A stretch of 64,000 nt of DNA, from assembly GCA_964017045.1 (NCBI GenBank), contig OZ024808.1, forward strand, positions 4,481,284-4,545,283, read 5' to 3'. Below are positions 42,601-54,600 of the stretch, piece after piece (position 1 is the first letter of the stretch; each line of letters begins with the position of its first letter). The translations under genes were made by a program, and so were the position numbers. Source of the DNA: Omphiscola glabra. Taxonomy: Eukaryota > Mollusca > Gastropoda > Lymnaeidae. The notes under the pieces are model-generated. The model had not been told where the DNA came from. It saw only the letters and a list, made by a program, of their open reading frames with translations, and searched no databases.

Positions 42601-45600
42601 CCACAGGTTGAGAACCGCTGTATTAGAATTTGAACTTAATATTAGTTTTGTAAATGTAGGTCTATGACTGAACTTTTGAATTGTACAAGAATTGTTATAC
42701 AATGCTGCGTAATGTAAATATTAAAACCAACAATGGTTGTATTTATTTTAGTTATTGGGTAGTTGAAATAAATGTTGGGGGGTAAACAGGTTTTTTGAAA
42801 TTATTTCTCGAAATATTTATTGACAAGAAAAATACACTGCTTATATCAGTATATCTCTGATATAATATCAGTAAATCTCTGATGTTACAATGTAGTCAAT
42901 TGACACTTAAAACTCCAGTGTGGTTTTTATTATGAAAATACAAGAAACTTACACACCTGTTCAGTTAAACATTTTGATACTTAAAACTTTTTGCTTAAAA
43001 TATGGGTGTGTCTTATTTGCCAATGATCAAACTTTTTTTTTTTCTTTTTAAAAATAAGTATAAAAAGGGTATGTGTCGTAAATGAACAGCTGCGTCTAAA
43101 GAGCCCATAAAATAACCTAAAGAATCTGTCTACCATCTTAGAAAACAAAATAGTCTTTAACTTCTTTCAATTTTGTGAATACTGTTTATGAACGTTTCAG
43201 GTGGTGGTTGTGGCCAAAAGAGCTACGATAAATCTTATCAGAAATCCACAGACAAGTGTCCTCACAGTAAGAAATGCCTTTTCCCTGATTTAATTTGAAT
43301 AGTTTATTTTACTAAATAGTTTTATTTAAACTGCAGACTTTATACTTATTTTGTGCCTCTGGGCTTCTCTGACAATTCATAACGAAAAATTACAAACATA
43401 ATTTTTGTACAGCTGGCCACAACTTTAGTCTTTGCCATCATCATCAGCGCCATATACTGGCAACTAGGGGACGATCCGAGCCACGCCTTCAAAGACAGGT
43501 TAGCATTTTTCTTGTCCATTTAGAGTTTACTCCCTTTTACTGTTGAGATGAGAATTCTAAATTTTTGAAACATTATGATCTGTTACAAAATTTAATTTTC
43601 ACGTGCCATATGTGAGCCAAATTTAAATTTCACGTGCCATAGGTGAGCCAAATTTAATTTCTATGTGCCATAGGTGAGCCAAATTTAAATTTCACGTGCC
43701 ATAGGTGAGCAAAATTTAATTTTCACGTGCCATAGGTGAGCCAAATTTAAATTTCACGTGCCATAGGTGAGCCAAATTTAATTTTCACGTGCTATAGGTG
43801 AGCCAAATTTAAATTTCACGTGCCATAGGTGAGCCAAATTTAATTTTCACGTGCCATAGGTGAGCCAAATTTAAATTTCACGTGCCATAGGTGAGCCAAA
43901 TTTAAATTTCACGTGCCATAGGTGAGCCAAATTTAAATTTCACGTGCCATAGGTGAGCCAAATTTAATTTTCACGTGTTATAGGTGAGCCAAGCGCCCCA
44001 AAACTCTCCTATCTCTGTTATTATAAAATAAGTATTTCTTCAATCTGGAAGCCACTGTATTGCACACACAAAAACATGTCACATTTCAGATGTTTCCACC
44101 ATGACACGTGTTTGTTTGTTTGTTTGTTTAAGAAATGCCGTCTTTTAAAACGTTCCCAATTTAGAAAAATTGCCTACATTTAATGATGGACCTTTTTTTA
44201 AATAAAATCCCGGCTCGCTGATCTAAGGGGGACATTTACATTTGGGGGGCGGTGGTGGTGGGCTCAATTTCTGTTTTTAATATCTACATTAATTATTTTT
44301 TTTTGCTTTTTAACAATTGAATACAATTCCAAAATGTGTTGCTCTATCCCAACAGATCGGGAGTGTTATTTTTCCTCATCATGAATCAGTTGTTCTTCAA
44401 TATGTCTGCTGTCGAGGTGTTCATCAATGAAAGGAAAATTTTTATGTAAGTAAATTTAGATTCATTTGTCCCCCATTTTGATTTTAAAGATAAATAGTTG
44501 ATGTTTGGGACAGTCTGATGCTAGATGTTTGGGGACGGAGTCATGTTGGATGTTTGGGGATGGAGTCATGTTGGATGTTTGGGGATGGTGAAGGTTGGAT
44601 GTTTGGGGATGGAGTCATGTTGGATGTTTGGGGATGGTGATGTTGGATGTTTGGGGAATGAGTCATGTAAGTTGTTTGGATTAGATGTTTTGTGATAATG
44701 TCATGTTGGTTGTTTGGGGAATGAGTCATTTTAAATGTTTGGGGACTGAGTCATGTTAGATCAGCGGTTCTCAAACTTCCTAATGCCGCGACACTTTAAT
44801 ACAGTTCCTCGTGTTGTGGCGACCCCCAACCACAAAATTATTTTTGTTTCTTCTTCATAATTGTAAAGTATGTGTTTTCCGATGGTCTTAGGCGACCCCT
44901 GAGAAAGGGTCCTTTGACCCCCAAAGGGATCTTGAACCACTGTGTTAGATGTTTTGTGATGGTGTAATGTTGGATGTTTGGGGAATGAGTCATGTTGGTT
45001 GTTTGGGGAATGAGTCATGTTGGATGTTTGGGGAATGAGTCATGTTGGATTTTTGGGGATGGTGTAATGTTGGATGTTTGGGGAATGAGTCATGTTGGAT
45101 TTTTGGGGATGGTGTAATGTTGGATGTTTGGGGAATGAGTCATGTTGGATGTTAGGCTATTCAGACACTTAATTGCTACCAGTATAAAAATAAATACACA
45201 AGAAGTATTTAAGATTTATCAGACCTTAAAAAAGAGAGCATCATCATTGTCAAATCTAGCTGAAGTCTTTGGTGTTAACTTGTGAAATGTTGTTTCTACT
45301 TTGAATTCTGTTCTCAATAACTGGATCTTAAAAGATCTTTGATTAACTTGTACATGATACACAAAGATCTTTGATTAACTTGTACATGATACGGTGCCCG
45401 AGCCACGTGCAGATTTTTTTTTTTTGATACCCACTTGAACGTGTCAACAGGCATGAAAGTATTGTGTCAATGTCTATGTCTATGTCCACAGGCATGAAAG
45501 TATTGTGCCAATGTCTATGTCCACAGGCATGAAAGTATTGTGCCAATGTCTATGTCCACAGGCATGAAAGTATTGTGTCAATGTCTATGCCCACAGGCAT

Positions 45601-48600
45601 GAAAGTATTGTGTCAATGTCTATGCCCACAGGCATGAAAACATCAGTGGGTTCTACAGAGTGTCTGTCTACTTCCTGGTCAAAGTGCTTTTTGATATCAT
45701 ACCTCTGAGAATGATTCCTGTCAGCCTACTGTCCGTCGTCGTTTACTTTGCTGTTGGTAAGTGTCTTGTTGCACAATTCATTACACATTTGTAAGGTACG
45801 ATAAACAGATACATTACTCTTCTGTCAAATATAAAATACATATATAGATTTGTCTTTTTTTCCCCACAAGGCATGAAACTTTCCCATTGTTGCATCAGCC
45901 ATATCATTTGTGCCCATGAGGTATCTTACTTTCCCATTGTTGTATCAGCCATGTCATTTGTGTGTTTTGTCCCCACAAGGTATCTTACTTTCCCATTGTT
46001 GTATCAGCCATGTCATTTGTGTGTTTTGTCCCCACAATGTATCTTACTTTCCCATTGTTGTATCAGTCATGTCATTTGTGTGTTTTGTCCCCACAAGGTA
46101 TCTTACTTTCCCATTGTTGTATCAGCCATGTCATTTGTGTGTTTTGTCCCCACAAGGTATCTTACTTTCCCATTGTTGTATCAGTCATGTCATTTGTGTG
46201 TTTTGTCCCCACAAGGTATCTTACTTTCCCATTGTTGTATCAGCCATCTCTTTTGTGTGTTTTGTCCCCACAAGGTATCTTACTTTCCCATTGTTGTATC
46301 AGCCATGTCTTTTGTGTGTGTGTCAATGACCACACTAAATGTGCTACTAAAATGTGTGTATTAGGAGAGCATAATTTGTTTTCTTGTTATATTTCATGTC
46401 ATTCCAATACTAAATACTCTTAGGACAGTGCAAATATTTTGTCTCATCATTATGTCAGTAAGAAATTGTCAATGGTGTCATTACGTACAGTGTTTAACTA
46501 GATCCTTACAGAAAAGTAGGAACATATCTGGGCTCCAAAAAAATCTTTTCAGTAGTCCAGACCTGTTTACTCTTACGATTTTGGAGTACAATGTATGATT
46601 TTGAGGTGTATAGATTATATATACTGTATGTTTATTTTTTTACTATTAAGATAATGTATTGAATATGTCGTGATGAAATCGTAAGATTTTAAGAGATTGA
46701 GGGTAAACAGGTCTGGTAGTTTTAGGTATAGTAATATATCTTAAAAGACAGTATTAAATACAGTTTTTCTTCTATGACAGGTCTCCATCCGGGTGCTGAT
46801 CACTTTTTCCTGTTCGTGTTGTGTCTGTTCTGCACCACAATGGCAGCCGCCGGCCTGTGCTTCCTCATCAGCTCCACTGTACGTGTGTTTGCTGTGGCGC
46901 AGCTTCTCCTGGCCCTGTGTTATGTGCTTATGATGGTAAGAAGAAATACGTCATGACAAGGTGTTACACATATTCACATTATTGCGCATCCTATGATCAT
47001 TTTAAAAATGGTGTGATTTGATTTGTGTTAAGATCTTTTAGCATTTCTCTGACCTGATTTTTTCATACCAATCTCTCTCAATGATAGGGGACCAATCTCT
47101 CTCAATGGTAGGGGACCAATTTCTCTCTCAGTGATAGGGGACCAATCTCTCTCAGTGATAGGGACCAGTCTCTCTCAGTGATAGGGGACCAGTCTCCCTC
47201 AGTGATACGGGACCAATCTCTCTCAGTGATTGTGGACCAGTCTCTCTCAGTGATAGGGGACCAATCTCTCTCAGTGATAGGGACCAGTCTCTCTCAGTGA
47301 TAGGGGACCAATCTCTCTCAGTGATAGGGGACCAATCTCTCTCAGTGATAGGGGACCAGTCTCTCTCAGTGATAGGGGACCAATCTCTCTCAGTGATAGG
47401 GGACCAGTCTGTCTCAGTGATAGGGGACCAATCTCTCTCAGTGATAGTGGACCAGTCTCTCTCTGTGATAGGGGACCAATTTCTCTCTCAGTGATAGGGG
47501 ACCAATCTCTCTCAATGACAGCGGACCAATCTCTCTCTGTGATAGGGGACCAATTTCTCTCTCAGTGATAGGGGACCAATCTCTCTCAATGACAGCGGAC
47601 CAATCTCTCTCAATGACAGCAGACCAATCTCTCTCAGTGCTAGGGGACCAATCTCTCTCAATGACAGCGGACCAATCTCTCTCAATGACAGCGGACCAAT
47701 CTCTCTCAATGACAGGGGACCAATCTCTCTCAATGACAGCGGACCAATCTCTCTCAATGACAGCGGACCAATCTCTCTCAATGACAGCGGACCAATCTCT
47801 CTCAATGACAGCGGACCAATCTCTCTCAATGACGGGACCAATCTCTCTCATGACAGGGGACCAATCTCTCTCAATGACAGCGGACCAATCTCTCTCAATG
47901 ACAGGGGACCAATCTCTCTCAATGACAGCGGACCAATCTCTCTCAATGACAGGGGACCAATCTCTCTCAATGACAGCGGACCAATCTCTCTCAATGACAG
48001 GGGACCAATCTCTCTCAATGACAGCGGACCAATCTCTCTCAATGACAGCGGACCAATCTCTCTCAATGACAGCGGACCAATCTCTCTCAATGACAGGGGA
48101 CCAATCTCTCTCAATGACAGGGGACCAATCTCTCTCAATGACAGCGGACCAATCTCTCTCAATGACAGGGGACCAATCTCTCTCAATGACAGCGGACCAA
48201 TCTCTCTCAATGACAGCGGACCAATCTCTCTCAATGACAGCGGACCAATCTCTCTCAATGACAGCGGACCAATCTCTCTCAATGACAGGGGACCAATATC
48301 TCTCAATGACAGCGGACCAATCTCTCTCAATGACAGCGGACCAATCTCTCTCAATGACAGCGGACCAATCTCTCTCAATGACAGCGGACCAATCTCTCTC
48401 AATGACAGCGGACCAATCTCTCTCAATGACAGGGGACCAATCTCTCTCAATGACAGCGGACCAATCTCTCTCAATGACAGGGGACCAATCTCTCTCAATG
48501 ACAGCGGACCAATCTCTCTCAATGACAGGGGACCAATCTCTCTCAATGACAGCGGACCAATCTCTCTCAATGACAGCGGACCAATCTCTCTCAATGACAG

Positions 48601-51600
48601 GGGACCAATCTCTCTCAATGACAGCGGACCAATCTCTCTCAATGACAGCGGACCAATCTCTCTCAATGACAGGGGACCAATCTCTCTCAATGACAGGGGA
48701 CCAATCTCTCTCAATGACAGGGGACCAATCTCTCTCAATGACAGGGGACCAATCTCTCTCAATGACAGGGGACCAATCTCTCTCAATGACAGGGGACCAA
48801 TCTCTCTCAATGACAGCGGACCAATCTCAATGACAGGGGACCAATCTCTCTCAATGACAGCGGACCAATCTCTCTCAATGACAGCGGACCAATCTCTCTC
48901 AATGACAGCGGACCAATCTCTCTCAATGACAGCGGACCAATCTCTCTCAATGACAGCGGACCAATCTCTCTCAATGACAGGGGACCAATCTCTCTCAATG
49001 ACAGCGGACCAATCTCTCTCAATGACAGCGGACCAATCTCTCTCAATGACAGCGGACCAATCTCTCTCAATGACAGGGGACCAATCTCTCTCAATGACAG
49101 CGGACCAATCTCTCTCAATGACAGCGGACCAATCTCTCTCAATGACAGGGGACCAATCTCTCTCAATGACAGCGGACCAATCTCTCTCAATGACAGCGGA
49201 CCAATCTCTCTCAATGACAGGGGACCAATCTCTCTCAATGACAGGGGACCAATCTCTCTCAATGACAGGGGACCAATCTCTCTCAATGACAGGGGACCAA
49301 TCTCTCTCAATGACAGGGGACCAATCTCTCTCAATGACAGGGGACCAATCTCTCTCAATGACAGCGGACCAATCTCTCTCAATGACAGGGGACCAATCTC
49401 TCTCAATGACAGGGGACCAATCTCTCTCAATGACAGGGGACCAATCTCTCTCAATGACAGCGGACCAATCTCTCTCAATGACAGCGGACCAATCTCTCTC
49501 AATGACAGGGGACCAATCTCTCTCAATGACAGGGGACCAATCTCTCTCAATGACAGGGGACCAATCTCTCTCAATGACAGCGGACCAATCTCAATGACAG
49601 GGGACCAATCTCTCTCAATGACAGCGGACCAATCTCTCTCAATGACAGCGGACCAATCTCTCTCAATGACAGCGGACCAATCTCTCTCAATGACAGCGGA
49701 CCAATCTCTCTCAATGACAGCGGACCAATCTCTCTCAATGACAGGGGACCAATCTCTCTCAATGACAGCGGACCAATCTCTCTCAATGACAGCGGACCAA
49801 TCTCTCTCAATGACAGCGGACCAATCTCTCTCAATGACAGGGGACCAATCTCTCTCAATGACAGCGGACCAATCTCTCTCAATGACAGCGGACCAATCTC
49901 TCTCAATGACAGGGGACCAATCTCTCTCAATGACAGCGGACCAATCTCTCTCAATGACAGCGGACCAATCTCTCTCAATGACAGGGGACCAATCTCTCTC
50001 AATGACAGGGGACCAATCTCTCTCAATGACAGGGGACCAATCTCTCTCAATGACAGGGGACCAATCTCTCTCAATGACAGGGGACCAATCTCTCTCAATG
50101 ACAGGGGACCAATCTCTCTCAATGACAGCGGACCAATCTCTCTCAATGACAGGGGACCAATCTCTCTCAATGACAGGGGACCAATCTCTCTCAATGACAG
50201 GGGACCAATCTCTCTCAATGACAGCGGACCAATCTCTCTCAATGACAGGGGACCAATCTCTCTCAATGACAGGGGACCAATCTCTCTCAATGACAGCGGA
50301 CCAATCTCTCTCAATGACAGGGGACCAATCTCTCTCAATGACAGGGGACCAATCTCTCTCAATGACAGGGGACCAATTATCATTTTAACTATTGGATCTT
50401 CCTTTAATTTCTTTTTTAATGAATAAATAGAATTAAGGTTCCATGGGTAAAGTGTTGTTTGCTCTCTTTCAGCCCTCTGTCAGCCATTCTTTCATAAGCA
50501 GTCATTCCAAATACAGACATAAGTTCTGTTGGCAAAGTTCTTAACAATTTAGGAGATAATAAAATACCTTGATTCAGTTGATGTTTTACTGTTGAGTGCT
50601 TCCTCGGCAGAGCGGGACTCCAAGAATGTTAACTAAAATAATAACCTTTTTTTGTGTTAATTCATAATTATAATGTAAAATCCCCTTCTCCATTGTTAGA
50701 TCGTAAAATGCTATCTATGAAACATAGTTGGTGAAATGTAAAATCTGGCAATATTCCTCATGTTTTAATGCATCACAAATTGCAACTCTAAAGTATATTT
50801 AAAAAAAAAAAATATTTGAAAGCAACATTAAATTATTGTATTTCACATTGATAACATTGACTTTTTTTAAACGAATGCTGCCACTATGACAAGGGCATTT
50901 TTATATTTGAACAGCTGCTTGGAGGATTCCTGATCAACTTTGATTCAGTGGGTCCCTGGCTACACTGGGCACAGTACCTCAGTCTGTTCAAGTATGCTCT
51001 ATCTGTAAGTGCTTTATAACATCAGCCCAAAGTCACTGGGAACGACTGGGGTTTTCTGGGTTTTGATTAGGGTTTTCTGGGCAGGGTCCTCACACAGTCG
51101 GGAAAACGGGAAATAGTCGGGATTTCCTCCAAATTTTTTTCCGGCCGTGAAAACCGGGAAATTGAGCATTCTAGTAAGGAAATTTTCAGAATAGTCGGGA
51201 ATTTTTTAATTCACAATTTAATAATAAAAAAAAAAAAACTATGTGAATCGCTTCAATTATGCCCCCATAGTATTTTATCGACTGGATTTTACTTTAGTAT
51301 TAGTTTCGACTTATCTGCGTATGCGTTGAATCATTCTTCCGATGCAGATCTCATTTAAAATTGAATAAATATTACAGGTCTACCACACCTTGGGAAATTT
51401 CCCAAGATCTTGGGAATTCACTACCCCCCATTGGCATCTGGGGAATAATTTTGAAAATCAGGCAAAACATTGGGAAATATTAACAGGCAGAAGATTTTTT
51501 TTTACATATTTTGAAAAACGCAAACATGTGATAAAAATGAAAGTGAAAACAAAGCAAAACAATAATAAAGTAACAAGGAAAAAATTAATTGTTTTAATTT

Positions 51601-54600
51601 TTAAAACCACTCATAAATGTCTAAGAAATCTTCTGAAATTAAAGTTAATATTATGAATTATTAAAAAGTTAATAATTAAAGAAATTCAATTTTCTCTGAT
51701 TTTTTTTACGTTGATATAAATTACATCAAGGTGTTGAATTTTTATCAAATAGACCTTGTACACCATAGGCATAGAACAGTCTCAACAATAAATAAACTGA
51801 TAATAAATCTTGAAAACTTAAATGAAATCAATATAGACTATTACTATTAATATATTAGAATTTGTGGTGGGGGGGGGGGGCGGGGCGGTAGGCTCGGAAA
51901 CTTTATCATTAAGCTATTACACATTAGCAACAAGAAGAAAAACATTACAAGCCAAGAGTGAACGATTGTGTTCAATCAAGAATCCCTAGTAATTTCCATT
52001 GAAATAATCTCAGTTAATTTGAGCATGTCCACATCAACAGATGTTTAAATAATTATTACAGTATACATGCATTGAAATATGTCAAATGACTTTATATTTT
52101 TATGATATTATGGATGTACTACTACTGTATTATTGAGTCCAGGCATTGGAAAGTTAATGGTTAGTCAAGATAGTATTACCGTATATTATATTGTTTTGTA
52201 AAGTTTATTTATTTTACTATTGATAGCATTATATTTTAAAACATGTACCAGGATATTGGATGGAAATTTTTAATGAAAAAAGCTTGAAAATCGGTCGCAA
52301 TAATGTCGATAAAGCCGCATTTTATATAGTCAGGAATTTTTATTTTTCAGTTGGGGAAAAAGTTGGGGAAAAAGTAAGGAATTTAGTTTTGAAAAAAATG
52401 TGAGAACCATGTCTGGGGTTTTCTTTTTTAAGGGGGAAGTTGTGAGAGGGGGGTGGGAAATAGTTTACCACAAGGGTAAATAATGTTATCTTATACAAGG
52501 GCGTGTCTGTATAATGTTATTTTATTCAAGGGCATGTCTATATAATGTTATCTTATACAAGGGCATGTCTATATAATGTTATCTTATACAAGGGCGTGTC
52601 TGTATAATGTTATCTTATACAAGGGCATGTCTATATAATGTTATCTTATTCAAGGGCATGTCTATATAATGTTATCTTATACAAGGGCATGTCTATATAA
52701 TGTTATCTTATACAAGGGCATGTCTATATGTTATCTTATACAAGGGCATGTCTATATAATGTTATCTTATACAAGGGCATGTCTATATAATGTTATCTTG
52801 TGTACCATTGTAAATGTCCTGATCATCTGTGTTAGGGTGTGCCACAAGTTAGTGTTGTTTAGGTATGCAGAATGTTTAAATGTAAACTTCCTTTAAGTTA
52901 TTTATCTAGGTGACTCGGAATTGAGTAGAACATGTACAGAATAGTGTAGGCCTTGTACAGAATAGTGTAGGACATGTACAGAATAGTGTAGGCCATGTAC
53001 AGAATAGAGTAGAACATGCACAGAATAGCGTAGGACATGTACAGAATAGTGTAGGACATTTACAGATTAGTGTAGACTATTTCATACAATTGTCACTTTT
53101 ATAACTTTGTGTACCCACAGGCCCTGTACATCAATGAGTTTAAAGGAAGGATGTTTTGTGCCAATGAGACATCCTGGTAAGTTGGATCATCTTTATTGTC
53201 AGCTACTCCATATCGCACCACCTGATTCTAGGGGTTGCCACTTTTCATATCACAACCGGTTTTTGGGGGTGACACTTATATCACACAATCTGTTTCTGAG
53301 GATGACCTCATATCACACAACCTGTTTCTGAGGGTGACCTCATATCACACAACCTGTTTCTGGGGCTGACTTCATATCACACATCCTGTTTCTGAGGGTG
53401 ACCTCATATCACACAACCTGTTTCTGAGGGTGACCTCATATCACACAACCTGTTTCTGGGGGTGACCTCAAATCACACAACCTGTTTCTGGGGCTGACCT
53501 CATATCACACAACCTGTTTCTGAGGGTGACCTCATATCACACTACCTGTGTCTGGGGCTGACCTCATATCACACAACCTGTTTCTTAGGGTGACCTCATA
53601 TCACACAACCTGTTTCTGAGGGTGACCTCATATCACAAAACCTGTTTCTGGGGCTGACCTCATATCACACAACCTGTTTCTGAGGGTGACCTCATATCAC
53701 ACAACCTGTTTCTGGGGGTGACCTCATATCACACTACCTGTGTCTGGGGCTGACCTCATATCACACAACCTGTTTCTGAGGGTGACCTCATATCACACAA
53801 CCTGTTTCTGGGGGTGACCTCATATCACACAACCTGTTTCTGAGGGTGACCTCATATCACACAACCTGTTTCTGGGGGGTGACCTCATATCACACAACCT
53901 GTTTCTGGGGGGTGACCTCATATCACACATCCAGTTTCTGAGGGTGACCTCATATCAGACTACCTGTTTCTGGAGCTGACCTCATATCACACAACCTGTT
54001 TCTGAGGGTGACCTCTTATCACACAACCTGTTTCTGGGGGTGACCTCATATCACACAACCTGTTTCTGGGGCTGACCTCATATCACACAACCTGTTTCTG
54101 AGGGTGACCTCATATCACACTACCTGTGTCTGGGGCTGACCTCATATCACACAACCTGTTTCTGAGGGTGACCTCATATCACACTACCTGTGTCTGGGGC
54201 TGACCTCATATCACACAACCTGTTTCTGAGGGTGACCTCATATCACACAACCTGTTTCTGAGGGTGACCTCATATCACACAACCTGTTTCTGGGGCTGAC
54301 CTCATATCACACAACCTGTTTCTGAGGGTGACCTCATATCAAACAACCTGTTTCTGGGGGTGACCTCATATCACACTACCTGTGTCTGGGGCTGACCTCA
54401 TATCACACAACCTGTTTCTGAGGGTGACCTCATATCACACAACCTGTTTCTGGGGGTGACCTCATATCACACAACCTGTTTCTGAGGGTGACCTCATATC
54501 ACACAACCTGTTTCTGGGGGTGACCTCATATCACACAACCTGTTTCTGGGGGTGACCTCAAATCACACAATCTGTTTCTGAGGGTGACCTCTTATCACAC

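Noticed and set aside
45873..46423. Overlapping 139-163-codon frames in three plus-strand frames
   Set aside because: By-product of a 59-bp repeat inside ABCG2 intron 14; all frames share the same sequence.
47565..50388. Very long open frames reading MTADQSLS/MTGDQSLS (plus) and LREIGPLS (minus)
   Set aside because: The 24-bp unit is a multiple of three and lacks stops in either direction; the tract lies wholly in ABCG2 intron 15 and has no splice signals joining it in frame.
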